Source of the DNA: Methylocystis sp. SC2
GTDB lineage: Bacteria > Pseudomonadota > Alphaproteobacteria > Rhizobiales > Beijerinckiaceae
Assembly (NCBI RefSeq): GCF_000304315.1
Contig: NC_018485.1
Span: forward strand, 2,636,501 to 2,700,500
Direction of reading: 5' to 3'
DNA: 64,000 nucleotides
Shown here: positions 29,584 to 38,964 of the stretch, piece by piece
How the letters are laid out: the number at the start of each line of letters is the position of its first letter
How positions within the stretch are numbered: the stretch's first letter is position 1
The notes under the pieces: model-generated
Told to the model about the DNA's origin: nothing
Databases searched by the model: none
What the model saw: only the letters and a program-made list of their open reading frames with translations
Program-made: the position numbers and the translations under genes

Positions 29584-31458
29584 ATGAGGAAATTGCTGAA
29601 TTCCGTGTCCCTGTTGTCCGTGCTGATCGCGGCGCCGATCGTGACGATGTCCGCTGCGACTGCCGAGGATAAGCTCGAAGCTCTGACGAAGAGCGAAGAC
29701 AACTGGGCCATGCAGGGCAAGAACTACAGCTCCAACCACTACAGCACGCTGACCCAGGTCAACGCTGATAACGTCAAGAACCTAAAGGTCGCCTGGTCGT
29801 TTTCGACCGGTCTGCTCAGCGGTCACGAAGGTTCGCCGATCGTCGTCGACGGCAAAATGTATGTTCACACGTCTTTCCCCAATAATACTTTCGCGCTCAG
29901 CCTCGACGATCCGACTCGCATTCTCTGGCAGCATAAGCCCAAGCAGAACGCCGCGGCGCGCGCCGTCGCCTGTTGCGACATCGTCAACCGTGGTCTCGCC
30001 TATTGGCCTGGCGACGGCAAGGCGCCCGCGCTGATCGTGAAGACGCTGCTCGACGGCCATGTCGTCGCGCTGAACGCCAACACTGGCGAGGAATACTGGA
30101 AGATCGAAAACTCCGACTTCAAGGTCGGCTCCACGCTCACCGTCGCGCCGCACATCTATAAGGACATTGTGCTCATCGGCAGCTCGGGCGCGGAACTGGG
30201 CGTGCGCGGCTACATGACCGCCTATGACGTGCGCACCGGCGAGCAGAAGTGGCGCGCCTATGCGACCGGTCCGGATTCGGATGTGCTGATCGGCGACGAC
30301 TTCAACAAGGCCAATCCGCACTATGGCCAGAAGGGCCTCGGCACAGCGACCTGGGAAGGCGACGCCTGGAAGATCGGCGGCGGCACCAATTGGGGCTGGT
30401 TCGCTTATGATTCGGGCACCAATCTCGTCTACTACGGCAGCGGCAATCCGGCGCCGTGGAACGAGACCATGCGTCCCGGCGACAACAAATGGACGATGAC
30501 CATTTGGGGCCGCGACCTCAACACCGGCGAGGCGAAGTTCGGCTATCAGAAGACGCCGCATGATGAATGGGACTACGCCGGCATCAACTTCATGATGCTC
30601 AGCGAGCAGAAGGACAAGGACGGCAAGCTGCGCAAGCTGCTGACCCATCCCGACCGTAACGGCATCGTCTACACGCTGGACCGCACCGACGGCACGCTGG
30701 TCTCCGCCGACAAGATCGATGACACGGTCAATGTCTTCAAGAAGGTCGATCTGAAGAGCGGTCTGCCGGTGCGCGATCCGGAATATGGCACGCGGATGGA
30801 TCATCTCGCGAAGGACATCTGCCCCTCGGCGATGGGCTATCACAACCAGGGCCTCGACTCCTATGATCCCAACAAGGAGCTGTTCTTCCTCGGCGTGAAC
30901 CACATCTGCATGGACTGGGAGCCCTTCATGCTTCCCTATCGCGCGGGTCAGTTCTTCGTCGGCGCGACGCTCAATATGTTCCCGGGGCCGAAGGGCGACC
31001 GTCAGAAGGGTGAAGGCCTCGGCCAGATCAAGGCCTACAACGCCATCACCGGCAAGTTCAAATGGGAGAAGATGGAGCGCTTCGCTGTTTGGGGCGGCAC
31101 CGCCGCCACCGCCGGCAATGTCGTCTTCTACGGAACGCTCGACGGCTTCATCAAGGCCCGTCACAGCGACACCGGCGAACTGCTGTGGAAGTTCAAGCTG
31201 CCGTCCGGCGTCATCGGACATCCGATCGTCTACCAGCACAAGGGCGTCGAATATCTCGCCATCATGTATGGCGTCGGCGGTTGGCCGGGCGTCGGCCTCG
31301 TGTTCGACCTCCAGGATCCTACGGCCGGTCTCGGCGCGGTCGGCGCCTTCAAGCAACTCGCCAACTACACGCAGATGGGCGGCGGCGTGATGGTGTTCTC
31401 GCTCGACGGCAAAGGCCCCTACGACGATCTGAGCGTGGGCGAATACAAGGCGAACTAA
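29584..31458 (+). CDS. mxaF: methanol dehydrogenase large subunit (calcium type)
   Basis: PQQ- and Ca-dependent oxidation of methanol to formaldehyde in the periplasm. AGGAGG lies eight bases before the ATG at 29584. 624 residues: signal peptide to about 27, then an eight-bladed propeller. Visible are the vicinal disulfide pair ([13 protein letters not shown]), the Trp docking repeats, and the metal site [14 protein letters not shown]. The residue two after the catalytic Asp is Ala, as in Ca-MxaF, not the Asp that marks lanthanide XoxF. It is the first gene of mxaFJGIRSACKLD. A strong stem-loop follows the stop codon. Confidence 0.97.
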   Translation: MRKLLNSVSLLSVLIAAPIVTMSAATAEDKLEALTKSEDNWAMQGKNYSSNHYSTLTQVNADNVKNLKVAWSFSTGLLSGHEGSPIVVDGKMYVHTSFPNNTFALSLDDPTRILWQHKPKQNAAARAVACCDIVNRGLAYWPGDGKAPALIVKTLLDGHVVALNANTGEEYWKIENSDFKVGSTLTVAPHIYKDIVLIGSSGAELGVRGYMTAYDVRTGEQKWRAYATGPDSDVLIGDDFNKANPHYGQKGLGTATWEGDAWKIGGGTNWGWFAYDSGTNLVYYGSGNPAPWNETMRPGDNKWTMTIWGRDLNTGEAKFGYQKTPHDEWDYAGINFMMLSEQKDKDGKLRKLLTHPDRNGIVYTLDRTDGTLVSADKIDDTVNVFKKVDLKSGLPVRDPEYGTRMDHLAKDICPSAMGYHNQGLDSYDPNKELFFLGVNHICMDWEPFMLPYRAGQFFVGATLNMFPGPKGDRQKGEGLGQIKAYNAITGKFKWEKMERFAVWGGTAATAGNVVFYGTLDGFIKARHSDTGELLWKFKLPSGVIGHPIVYQHKGVEYLAIMYGVGGWPGVGLVFDLQDPTAGLGAVGAFKQLANYTQMGGGVMVFSLDGKGPYDDLSVGEYKAN

Positions 31459-31504
31459 TCGCCGTTCGTTCCATCGATCGCATCCGCCTAAGGCGGTTAC
31501 GAGA

Positions 31505-31542
31505 CGCCTGTTCGGACGCGCCCCCATGCGTTCGAGCAGGCG
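31505..31542 (+). promoter_or_regulatory. strong stem-loop between mxaF and mxaJ
   Basis: A 15-base left arm (31505-31519) pairs with 31528-31542 in full (two G-U pairs), leaving an 8-base loop. No T-run follows, so it is not a classical terminator. Its place behind the most heavily needed gene suggests protection of the mxaF message from 3' decay, or partial termination. Confidence 0.75.
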
Positions 31543-31568
31543 ATCGAAATGATCACGGAAAGAAAGTC

Positions 31569-32474
31569 ATGTCGCGATTCACTCGCTTTCCCGTCGGCGC
31601 ATGCTGTGCGGTCTTCGTCGCTCTTGCGGCGATGAGCGCAGAAGGCGCTTCGCTCGGCGTTTCCGGCGACGCCGTCTCGAACGCCGCGACCTCTTCGACG
31701 GCATGGCCGTCCGATCCCAGTACGCTTCGCATCTGCGCGGCCAAGAACCAGCCGCCGCTCTCGATGGAAGACGGCTCGGGACTTGAGAACAAGATCGGCG
31801 TTGCGCTCGCCGACGCCATGAAGCGTAAGGCCCAATTCGTCTGGTCGCAGCAGCCGGCGATCTATCTCGTGCGCGATTCTCTCGACAAGAAGCTCTGCGA
31901 CGTCGTCATCGGGCTCGATACCGGCGATCCGCGCGTCGCGACGTCGAAACCCTACTATCGCACCGGCTATGTCTTCGTCAGTCGCGCTGATCGCGACCTC
32001 GACATCAAATCCTGGTCCGATCCACGCCTGAAGAAGCTTGGTCACATCGCCGTGGCTTTCGGCTCTCCGGGCGAAACGCTGCTCAAGGACATGGGCCAGT
32101 ATGAAGATAACATGGCCTATCTCTATTCGCTGGTGAATTTCAAATCCGCGCGCAATCAATACACGCAGATCGATCCCGCCCGCATGGTCGGGGAGGTGAT
32201 CAGCGGCGCCGCCGATGTCGCGGTCGGCTTCGCGCCCGACGTCGCGCGTTACGTCAAGGCGTCGTCGGCGCCGCTGCGGATGACGCTGATTGAAGACGAT
32301 GCGGCGAAGAGCAATGGCGAAAAAGTGCCGCAGCGCTTCGATCAATCGGTCGCGGTGCGGCGCGACGACAAGGCCTTGCTGGCTGAAATCGATCAGGCGC
32401 TCGTCGCCGCTCGGCCAAAGATCGAAGACATTCTCAAAGCGGAAGGCGTTCCACTTCTTCCCGTCACCCAGTGA
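31569..32474 (+). CDS. mxaJ: MxaJ, periplasmic methanol-oxidation protein
   Basis: 301 residues from ATG 31569 (GGAAAG upstream). Signal peptide, then a solute-binding-protein-like fold: [20 protein letters not shown], the [20 protein letters not shown] region, RTGYVFVSR and the [17 protein letters not shown] segment. MxaJ is needed for methanol dehydrogenase assembly or stability. The order F-J-G-I confirms the assignment. Confidence 0.93.
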   Translation: MSRFTRFPVGACCAVFVALAAMSAEGASLGVSGDAVSNAATSSTAWPSDPSTLRICAAKNQPPLSMEDGSGLENKIGVALADAMKRKAQFVWSQQPAIYLVRDSLDKKLCDVVIGLDTGDPRVATSKPYYRTGYVFVSRADRDLDIKSWSDPRLKKLGHIAVAFGSPGETLLKDMGQYEDNMAYLYSLVNFKSARNQYTQIDPARMVGEVISGAADVAVGFAPDVARYVKASSAPLRMTLIEDDAAKSNGEKVPQRFDQSVAVRRDDKALLAEIDQALVAARPKIEDILKAEGVPLLPVTQ

Positions 32475-32508
32475 TGCGCCGCGCGCAAACGAAAACAGGA
32501 CGAAATAC

Positions 32509-33090
32509 GTGTCGAATAAAAAAAGAAGCGTTTCCCTGTCCCTCATTGGCGCTGCGGCCTCTCTGGTTGCTCTCGGCGCCATCGCGCAGACCGCAGGGAT
32601 CACATTCCGCAACACGATCACGGGCGAGGTGTTGAACTTCAATGACGCGCTGCCTGAGGGAAGAGACACCGCGGGCGTCAAGGAATTCATGGCGTCGGGC
32701 AAGAATCCCTATAATGAGGACGCGAGCTGCCTGAAATTGGGCGAACAGCTCTTTCTTTCCGCCTGCTCCGGCTGTCACGGCCACCTCGCCGAAGGAAAGA
32801 TCGGCCCCGGCCTCAACGACGCCTATTGGACCTATCCGCAGAACGAAACCGACGAAGGGCTGTTCTCGACGATCTATGGCGGCGGCCAGGCGTCGATGGG
32901 GCCGCAGTACCAGAACCTCACGCTCGACGAGATGCTGAAGGTCATGGCCTGGATCCGACATCTCTTCAAGGAAGCGCCGGAGAAGGCGAGCTGGCTCACT
33001 GCCGAGCAGCAGAAGACCTTCAAGCCTTACGCCGGCCATGAGTCGCTGCCGGACAACCCGACTGGCAAATGTCAGGAAAAGGCGAAGTAA
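32509..33090 (+). CDS. mxaG: cytochrome cL, electron acceptor of methanol dehydrogenase
   Basis: Starts at GTG 32509 after an AGGA site; 193 residues. There is a signal peptide, then the MxaG-type N-terminus [15 protein letters not shown]. The single haem site is CSGCH in [20 protein letters not shown], followed by [20 protein letters not shown] and a Met in QASMGP as likely axial ligand. It takes electrons from PQQ in MxaF. Confidence 0.94.
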   Translation: MSNKKRSVSLSLIGAAASLVALGAIAQTAGITFRNTITGEVLNFNDALPEGRDTAGVKEFMASGKNPYNEDASCLKLGEQLFLSACSGCHGHLAEGKIGPGLNDAYWTYPQNETDEGLFSTIYGGGQASMGPQYQNLTLDEMLKVMAWIRHLFKEAPEKASWLTAEQQKTFKPYAGHESLPDNPTGKCQEKAK

Positions 33091-33124
33091 GTCCCACGCC
33101 GCCGTCGCCGGAGGCGCAAACACC

Positions 33125-33138
33125 GAGGCGCAAGCCTC
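33125..33138 (+). promoter_or_regulatory. GNRA-loop hairpin before mxaI
   Basis: GAGGC-GCAA-GCCTC: a five-pair stem closed by a GCAA (GNRA) tetraloop. It ends nine bases before the AGGAGG site of mxaI and may expose that site or mark a processed 5' end. Confidence 0.45.
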
Positions 33139-33158
33139 GCAAAAAGGAGGAAGCAGGG

Positions 33159-33449
33159 ATGCGTAAGATGCATTTCGCCGCGGCGCTCACCGTCGGCATT
33201 CTATTCAGCGCCGGAAGCGCGCTCGCCTATGACGGCACCAAGTGCAAGGCGCCCGGAAATTGCTGGGAGCCCAAGCCAGGCTTCCCGGACAAGGTCGAGG
33301 GGTCGAAATACGATCCCAAACACGACCCGAAGGAAATCGCCAAACAGCAGGCGTCAATTCAGGGCATGGAAGAACGCAACAAGAAGCGGGTCGAGAACTT
33401 CAAGAAGACCGGCAAGTGGGAATATGACGTGAGTAAGATTGCTCAATGA
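33159..33449 (+). CDS. mxaI: methanol dehydrogenase small subunit
   Basis: 96 residues with signal peptide; AGGAGG upstream. The mature protein (about 73 residues) starts YDGTKCKAPGNCWEPK with the two Cys that form its disulfide. It is Lys-rich and ends in a long helix (KEIAKQQASIQGMEERNKKR). It wraps around MxaF in the alpha2-beta2 enzyme. A terminator-like stem-loop follows. Confidence 0.96.
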   Translation: MRKMHFAAALTVGILFSAGSALAYDGTKCKAPGNCWEPKPGFPDKVEGSKYDPKHDPKEIAKQQASIQGMEERNKKRVENFKKTGKWEYDVSKIAQ

Positions 33450-33479
33450 GTTTCATCGCGACAAAAGCGCGATGATCTA

Positions 33480-33552
33480 GCGGCCACGATCTGGTGCCGG
33501 CGTATTCGACAACAGCGCATCGGTCCCATTCCCGAGATCGTGGCCGCCTTTT
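33480..33552 (+). terminator. stem-loop with T-run between mxaI and mxaR
   Basis: GCGGCCACGATCT at 33480-33492 pairs perfectly over 13 bases with AGATCGTGGCCGC at 33535-33547 and is followed by CTTTTTAT. The loop is long (42 bases). It separates the abundant structural genes FJGI from the maturation genes RSACKLD and probably gives partial termination. Confidence 0.8.
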
Positions 33553-33578
33553 TATGTTTGGCGCGCTAAGGTCAGGCC

Positions 33579-34610
33579 TTGAACGAAACTCTGCACGTCG
33601 ACCAGAAGCTCTCCGATTGGCGCGTGCGCGCCCTTGAGTTTGAACAGGAAATTCAAAAGGCGGTCATCGGGCAAGCGCGCGTCGTCAGGCTTGTGACGAT
33701 CTGCATTTTCGCGCGCGGCCATGTGCTGATCGAGGGCGACGTCGGCGTCGGCAAGACGACGCTGCTGCGTTCCGTGTCGCGCGCGCTCGGCGGCGATTTC
33801 GCTCGCGTCGAGGGCACGGTCGACATGATGCCGAGCGACATTCTTTATCATACCTATCTGGGAGAAGACGGTCGCCCGCGCGTCGACCCTTCCGAGCTTC
33901 TGCGCCTGGCGGAAACGCTGCCGGTCTTCTTCTTCAATGAGATCAACCGCGCGCGCCCGCAGGTTCATTCGCTGTTGCTGAGGCTGATGGCCGAGCGCAG
34001 CGTGTCGGCGTTCAATCGCGTGCATCACTTCCCCTATCTCAATGTGTTCGCTGATCGGAACATGGTGGAGCGGGAAGAAACCTTCGAACTGCCGGCGGCC
34101 GCTCGCGACAGATTTTTTATGGAAATTCTCATGGCCGCGCCGGACGATGAGGACGCGCGCCGCAGGCTGGTTTTCGATCCGGCGTTCCACGATACGGAAA
34201 CGCTTCTCGAGAGGGTGAGCCCCGGAACGCTGGACTATCGCGAGACGCCCGCCATCGCGCGCGCGATCCAGACACATGTGAGATCGAGCGAGGCGCTCGA
34301 ACGCTATGTGCTGAACCTCTGGCGGGCTCTTGTCGATCCAAGTTCGGCCGGCGTGTCGCTGCCGGACGTCGACCTCGACAGTCTCGTCAAGGGCGGCGCG
34401 AGTCCGCGCGGACTGGCGGCGCTTGTGCGCGCCGCGCGGGTGCGCGCCTGGCTCGAAGGGCGCGATTATCTCATTCCGGAAGACGTGCGCGATGTCTTCA
34501 TCGAAGTCATGGCGCATCGCATCTTTGTCGACCCGATCCATGCTCTGCGCGGCGACGATATCGTCAAGCGGCTGTGCCGCGCGGCTTTCGACGCGACGCC
34601 CGTTCCATGA
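33579..34610 (+). CDS. mxaR: MoxR-type AAA+ ATPase of methanol dehydrogenase maturation
   Basis: Starts at TTG 33579; 343 residues. Walker A is EGDVGVGKTT. The Walker B region reads VFFFNEINRARPQ, with Asn where most MoxR proteins have Asp. Sensor and arginine-finger regions are present (FADRNMVEREETFELPAAARDRF). With MxaS, A, C, K and L it forms the system thought to insert calcium or activate the enzyme. It is coupled to mxaS by an ATGA overlap. Confidence 0.92.
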   Translation: MNETLHVDQKLSDWRVRALEFEQEIQKAVIGQARVVRLVTICIFARGHVLIEGDVGVGKTTLLRSVSRALGGDFARVEGTVDMMPSDILYHTYLGEDGRPRVDPSELLRLAETLPVFFFNEINRARPQVHSLLLRLMAERSVSAFNRVHHFPYLNVFADRNMVEREETFELPAAARDRFFMEILMAAPDDEDARRRLVFDPAFHDTETLLERVSPGTLDYRETPAIARAIQTHVRSSEALERYVLNLWRALVDPSSAGVSLPDVDLDSLVKGGASPRGLAALVRAARVRAWLEGRDYLIPEDVRDVFIEVMAHRIFVDPIHALRGDDIVKRLCRAAFDATPVP

Positions 34611-35452
34611 ATAGGATCGTCGATATCCTATTTCGACCGCGCGGACGCTTCGCCGCCAACCACGTCGGCGCCCATACGTCGAGCGAGGTCGGCGGCTTTG
34701 GAGTCTTCCGCGATCAGGCGGATTTTATGCGCTATCCGGACGCTCGCCGCATCGACCTTCGCGCGACGCTGCGCGATCCGTTCGGCGCAACCGTCGTGCG
34801 CCGCTTCGAGCAAAGGGCGGCGATCGACGTTTACGCGCTTGTGGACCTTTCCGCCTCGATGGGGTTCGCTGGAGCCGTCAACCGATTTCAGGTCGCCGTC
34901 GATCTTTGCGGCGCGCTGGCGTATTCGGCGACGCGCAACGGCGATCGCTTTGGCGCGTTCGCTTTCAGGGAGTCGCTGATCGGTCGCGCGACGCTGCCGG
35001 CGACCCGTTCGAGAAGGGCGGCGCTCGCCGCCGTCGAAAGGATCGGCGTGGAAACGCCCAGCGGATCGAGCGCCAAAGGCGTGCTCGACGCCGCGGCGGC
35101 GCTCGGCGCCACGCGCAAGCTCGTGCTTCTCATTTCCGATTTTCGCTGGCCCGCGCATTTGATCGAGCAGGCGTTCGATGCGCTTTCACTGCATGATGTC
35201 GCGCCGCTCGTTCTGATCGACTCTTTAGAAGCCGCGCCGCCGAAATGGGGCGTGCTGGAGCTTTGCGACAGCGAGAGCGGCCGCCGGCGGATCCTGGTGA
35301 TGAGGCCCGCGCTCCAACGGCGCTGGGTCGAAGCGGAGCAGTTCCGTCGGCGAAGTCTCGCCCGCGCGTCTGCAAGACGCAGCCGCGCGCCGATTTTTAT
35401 TCAGGACGGTTTCGACGCCAGCGATCTCAGCCTGCGGCTGACGGCGGCGTGA
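34607..35452 (+). CDS. mxaS: MxaS, DUF58 protein
   Basis: 281 residues beginning MNRIVDILF, ATG overlapping the mxaR stop. DUF58 features: FRDQADFMRYPDARRIDLRA, RFEQRAAIDVYALVDLSASM (a VWA-like metal site DLSAS) and LVLLISDFRW. DUF58 proteins partner MoxR ATPases. Required for active Ca-methanol dehydrogenase in methylotrophs. Confidence 0.9.
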   Translation: MNRIVDILFRPRGRFAANHVGAHTSSEVGGFGVFRDQADFMRYPDARRIDLRATLRDPFGATVVRRFEQRAAIDVYALVDLSASMGFAGAVNRFQVAVDLCGALAYSATRNGDRFGAFAFRESLIGRATLPATRSRRAALAAVERIGVETPSGSSAKGVLDAAAALGATRKLVLLISDFRWPAHLIEQAFDALSLHDVAPLVLIDSLEAAPPKWGVLELCDSESGRRRILVMRPALQRRWVEAEQFRRRSLARASARRSRAPIFIQDGFDASDLSLRLTAA

Positions 35453-35460
35453 GGCCTGCG

Positions 35461-36357
35461 ATGCGCATCGCATGGGTCGCCCTCATGCTAGCCGCGACGC
35501 TTCCTGTATGTGCGCAGGAAACGACGGTGCGCATTCATTCGGCGCGCCCGTTCGGCTATTTCGTGGGCGATCTCATCCATGCGCGCATCGACGTCGCGGC
35601 GCCCGCGGACGCCGTGCTGTCGCGCGCCTCCTTGCCCAGTCCCGGTCCGCTCACCGGTTCGCTCGATCTAAGGGACGTCAAACTTAGCGAGACGTCTGAA
35701 AACCGCGCGCGCCTGTGGCGTCTCGATCTCACATATCAGAATTTCTATGTCGCGCTCGATGCGCGCGAGATCGAGATTCCTGGTTTCGAACTCTCTCTTT
35801 CGACGGCGACGGGCGCGCAGACGGTGGCCGTTCCCGCATGGCGGATTGGCGTTTCTCCTTTGCGCGAGATTGCGCCGCAGAAGCAAGAACAGGCGTCGGA
35901 TTATCTGCGTCCCGACGGTTCGCCGGCGTTCGTTGACGAAGCCACGCCGCTCAATCTGGCGTTCGCCGCCGCCGCCGCCGCCCTGCTGGCGCTCGCTTTT
36001 GTCGCGCGGGATCGCGCCTGGCCGCCCTTCCAGCGACGGAAGGCGCGAATCTTCTCAGCGCTTGCGCGTCAGATCTCGACGCGGCGCGGCGCCGAGGACG
36101 GCAATTTAGCCGCGACGATTCAATTGGTGCATCGCGCGCTCGATCAGGCCAATGGCGCAATTCTGCTGTCAGGCGACGTTCCGGAGTTCCTCCGCAAACA
36201 TCCGGAATTCAAGCCGCTGCGCGTCGACTTCGAGCGATTTTTCGAAACCTCGAGGCGGCGTTTTTTCGGGGGCGAAAGCTCGATGGACGACGAGTTCGCC
36301 GCCGAGCAGCTCGCGCAATTTGTCAGCAGGCTCGCCAGGCGGGAGCGCTCAGGATGA
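35461..36357 (+). CDS. mxaA: MxaA, membrane-anchored protein of calcium insertion
   Basis: 298 residues from ATG 35461, eight bases after the mxaS stop. Signal peptide (VALMLAATLPVCAQ), periplasmic beta-rich domain to about 165, then one membrane helix (LNLAFAAAAAALLALAFVA) and a cytoplasmic part with QLVHRALDQANG. This layout is that of MxaA. It overlaps mxaC by an ATGA. Confidence 0.9.
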   Translation: MRIAWVALMLAATLPVCAQETTVRIHSARPFGYFVGDLIHARIDVAAPADAVLSRASLPSPGPLTGSLDLRDVKLSETSENRARLWRLDLTYQNFYVALDAREIEIPGFELSLSTATGAQTVAVPAWRIGVSPLREIAPQKQEQASDYLRPDGSPAFVDEATPLNLAFAAAAAALLALAFVARDRAWPPFQRRKARIFSALARQISTRRGAEDGNLAATIQLVHRALDQANGAILLSGDVPEFLRKHPEFKPLRVDFERFFETSRRRFFGGESSMDDEFAAEQLAQFVSRLARRERSG

Positions 36358-37355
36358 GCGCCGTCGGCTTCGATCACCTCGAGGCGCTGCTCCTAGCGCC
36401 TCTGGCGCTGCTTCCACTGCTGCGGTCGGTCCTGCGCGGCGCGACGATACCCTCGCTCCTCGCGGCGCCCGCCGACAGTCTTTCCGCCGTCGTCCGCAGC
36501 GTCATGAAGCTTGGGGGCGTCGTTGCGATTGGCGCGAGCCTATTCGGCGCGGCGGGCCCCTTTGTCGCGGGCGCGGAAGTCGAGCGCTTTTCCGAGGGCG
36601 CGCAGATCGTCATGCTGATCGACCGCAGCGGCAGCATGAACGAGACCTTTGCGGGGCGAACGCCGTCTGGGGGCGAAGAGTCGAAAGCGGCGGCGGCGAA
36701 GCGCATTCTCAAGCGCTTTGTCGAAGCGCGCCGTCACGATCTCGTGGGCGTCGCGGCGTTTTCGACGGCGCCGATGCTGGTGACGCCGATTTCGGACCAC
36801 ATCGGCGCCACCGAAGCCGCCATCGACGCGATCGACCGCCCGGGCCTCGACTATACGAATATTGCGCGCGGGCTCGCCATGGCGCTCTCGATGTTCAAGA
36901 CCAGCGAGGCTGATCTGTCGCGCGCGGTCCTGCTGATATCCGACGGCGCCGGCGTCATCGATCCAAAGCTGCGCGACGATCTGAAGGCGGAATTCCGCAA
37001 GACGAACGTCAGCCTTTACTGGCTGTTCCTACGCACCCAAGGCAGCCGGGGCATCTCCGATCAGCCGGCCGGCGAGGATGAGTCGCCACAGGCCGCGCCG
37101 GAACGCCATCTCGATCTCTTCTTCAAGTCGCTCGGCGTTCCCTACCGGGCCTTCGAGGCTGAAGGCGTCGAGGCGACGGAGGAGGCCTTAAAGCAGATCG
37201 ACAGGCTCGAACGTCATCCCGTTCGATATGTCGAGATATTGCCGCGCACGGATCTGAGCGCGTGGGGCTTCGGGCTGGCGCTCGCCGCGACGCTGCTTCT
37301 CCTCGCCGCAAAGCTCGCCGAGGTCAGGCTGAGCGTCGGGGACAATGCGCGATGA
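36354..37355 (+). CDS. mxaC: MxaC, von Willebrand A protein
   Basis: 333 residues, membrane helices at both ends. The VWA domain has a complete MIDAS: VMLIDRSGSMNE, a Thr in the LDYTNIARGLAMAL segment, and LLISDGAGVID. It acts with MxaR/S/A/K/L. Overlaps mxaA and mxaK by four bases each. Confidence 0.92.
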   Translation: MSAVGFDHLEALLLAPLALLPLLRSVLRGATIPSLLAAPADSLSAVVRSVMKLGGVVAIGASLFGAAGPFVAGAEVERFSEGAQIVMLIDRSGSMNETFAGRTPSGGEESKAAAAKRILKRFVEARRHDLVGVAAFSTAPMLVTPISDHIGATEAAIDAIDRPGLDYTNIARGLAMALSMFKTSEADLSRAVLLISDGAGVIDPKLRDDLKAEFRKTNVSLYWLFLRTQGSRGISDQPAGEDESPQAAPERHLDLFFKSLGVPYRAFEAEGVEATEEALKQIDRLERHPVRYVEILPRTDLSAWGFGLALAATLLLLAAKLAEVRLSVGDNAR

Positions 37356-37960
37356 GCGCCTTCGAGACGAGGATCGCGATCCTGCGCAACAAGGCGCGCG
37401 CGCTTTGGCGAGAAGCAAAATCGTCGCTTCTGGCGGCGCTTTTTTTCGCGCTTATCGTCACGACGGCCGCATTGTTCGCCGAATGGCGCGGCGCCGTCGA
37501 CGCCAACGATACGATCGAGGCGTTGCGCGAAGGCCGTGACGTCGCCGTCGACGCGAATGGCAGGCCGGAAGCGATTCTCGCGCGCGTCGCCTTTCTTGCG
37601 GCGCGAAGCGAAGTCGATCGCGCCCGAGCCTTGGTGGAGGCGCTCGACCGTAGCGGGAGCGTCGAGGCGCGCGCGCGGGGTCATTATCTCTTGGCGAACG
37701 CGCTGCTGCGCAAGGCGTTCGATCACATCGAACGCTCGCAACTCGAAGCGGCCAACCCATTCGTCAATCTCGCCAAGCGGGAATATCGACGTGCGCTGCA
37801 GCTCGCGCCCGACTATTGGGACGCGAAATTCAATCTCGACGTCGCGGCGCGGCTTGTCCGGGATTTTCCGGATTTCGAGCGAAAGAGCGGCGACGAATTG
37901 AGCGCCGATCCAAAAAAACTCTGGACCGATATTCCCGGCAAACCGAAGGGATTGCCGTGA
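37352..37960 (+). CDS. mxaK: MxaK, membrane-anchored TPR-like protein
   Basis: 202 residues; N-terminal membrane helix (SSLLAALFFALIVTTAALFA) followed by a helical repeat region with RGHYLLANALLRKAFDHI and LAKREYRRALQLAPDYWDAK (TPR-like). Position between mxaC and mxaL identifies it. Ends in TGATG overlap with mxaL. Confidence 0.9.
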   Translation: MSAFETRIAILRNKARALWREAKSSLLAALFFALIVTTAALFAEWRGAVDANDTIEALREGRDVAVDANGRPEAILARVAFLAARSEVDRARALVEALDRSGSVEARARGHYLLANALLRKAFDHIERSQLEAANPFVNLAKREYRRALQLAPDYWDAKFNLDVAARLVRDFPDFERKSGDELSADPKKLWTDIPGKPKGLP

Positions 37961-38964
37961 TGCGCCCGGATGTGCGCGATCCCCGCGTCACTCTTCTCGC
38001 GCTGGCGACGCTGTCGCTCGCCGCCACGTTTTTCGCGCCAAAGATTATGCTTCGGCGGCCGTCATTCGATTTTCTCGCCATCGTCGACATCACCGGCAGC
38101 ATGAACGTTCGCGATTACGCTGTCTCCGGCCGGCCGGTCAGCCGTCTCGACGCCGTGAAAGCCGCGCTTCGCGCCATGCTCGCGGAAATGCCCTGTCCAT
38201 CGCATGTCGCTCTTGGCGTCTTTACCGAACGCAGGCCATTCCTGCTGTTCGAACCGATCGACGTCTGCGCAGATTTCACGCCTGTGCAAGCTTCGATCGA
38301 GGCGCTCGACTGGCGCATGGCCTGGGAAGGCGACAGCCGAATTTCGGCGGGCTTTTTTCGCGCGATCGATATGGCGAGGGAATTGAAAAGCGACCTGCTG
38401 TTTTTCAGCGATGGCCAGGAGGCGCCGCCGCTTCCAGCGCGCGGCGCGCCGACGTTCGAAGGGCGTGCGGGCGAGGTGCGCGGCCTTGTCGTTGGCGTCG
38501 GCGGCTACGAGCTTTCGCCCATCCCGAAATTTGACGACAGGGGCCGAGAGATTGGATTCCACGGCGTCGACGACGTTCCGCACGAGAGCCGCTTCGGCTT
38601 GCCGCCTGAAGGCGCGGAGCGGCGCGAGGGCTACAACGCCCGCAACGCCCCCTTCGGCGCGGCGGCGGCGGTCGGCGTTGAGCATCTGTCTTCCGTAAAG
38701 GAGGAGTATCTTCGCTCGCTCGCCGAAAAGACCGGGCTTGCCTACGCCCATCTCGAAGACGGCGCGCGACTGTGGAAGGACTATGCCGCGGTCGCCTCCG
38801 TCCGGCCGCGCGAAGCGGCGCTCGACCTGCGGCCGTTCTTTGGGGCCGCCGCGGCAATTCTCACGTTCATGGCCGCCGCCGCAACTTTTTTCGCGCAGGC
38901 GTTCATTCAGATGCGCCGCGCGGCGCCGTTCTACCGCTTTCCCCAACCAAGGAGATCCAAATGA
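37960..38964 (+). CDS. mxaL: MxaL, von Willebrand A protein
   Basis: 334 residues. N-terminal helix, then a second VWA domain of the operon: FLAIVDITGSMNVRDYA (MIDAS; Thr in place of the first Ser of the usual DxSxS), LLFFSDGQEAPP, and a C-terminal membrane helix (FFGAAAAILTFMAAAATFF). It pairs with MxaC. Overlaps mxaD by ATGA. Confidence 0.92.
   Translation: MRPDVRDPRVTLLALATLSLAATFFAPKIMLRRPSFDFLAIVDITGSMNVRDYAVSGRPVSRLDAVKAALRAMLAEMPCPSHVALGVFTERRPFLLFEPIDVCADFTPVQASIEALDWRMAWEGDSRISAGFFRAIDMARELKSDLLFFSDGQEAPPLPARGAPTFEGRAGEVRGLVVGVGGYELSPIPKFDDRGREIGFHGVDDVPHESRFGLPPEGAERREGYNARNAPFGAAAAVGVEHLSSVKEEYLRSLAEKTGLAYAHLEDGARLWKDYAAVASVRPREAALDLRPFFGAAAAILTFMAAAATFFAQAFIQMRRAAPFYRFPQPRRSK

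Noticed and set aside
29584..31458. XoxF (lanthanide) identity for the dehydrogenase
   Set aside because: Ala follows Asp-Tyr in DEWDYAG, and the small subunit and calcium-insertion genes are present.
29782..31527. Long minus-strand open frame (581 codons) opposite mxaF
   Set aside because: No family features and fully antisense to a certain gene.
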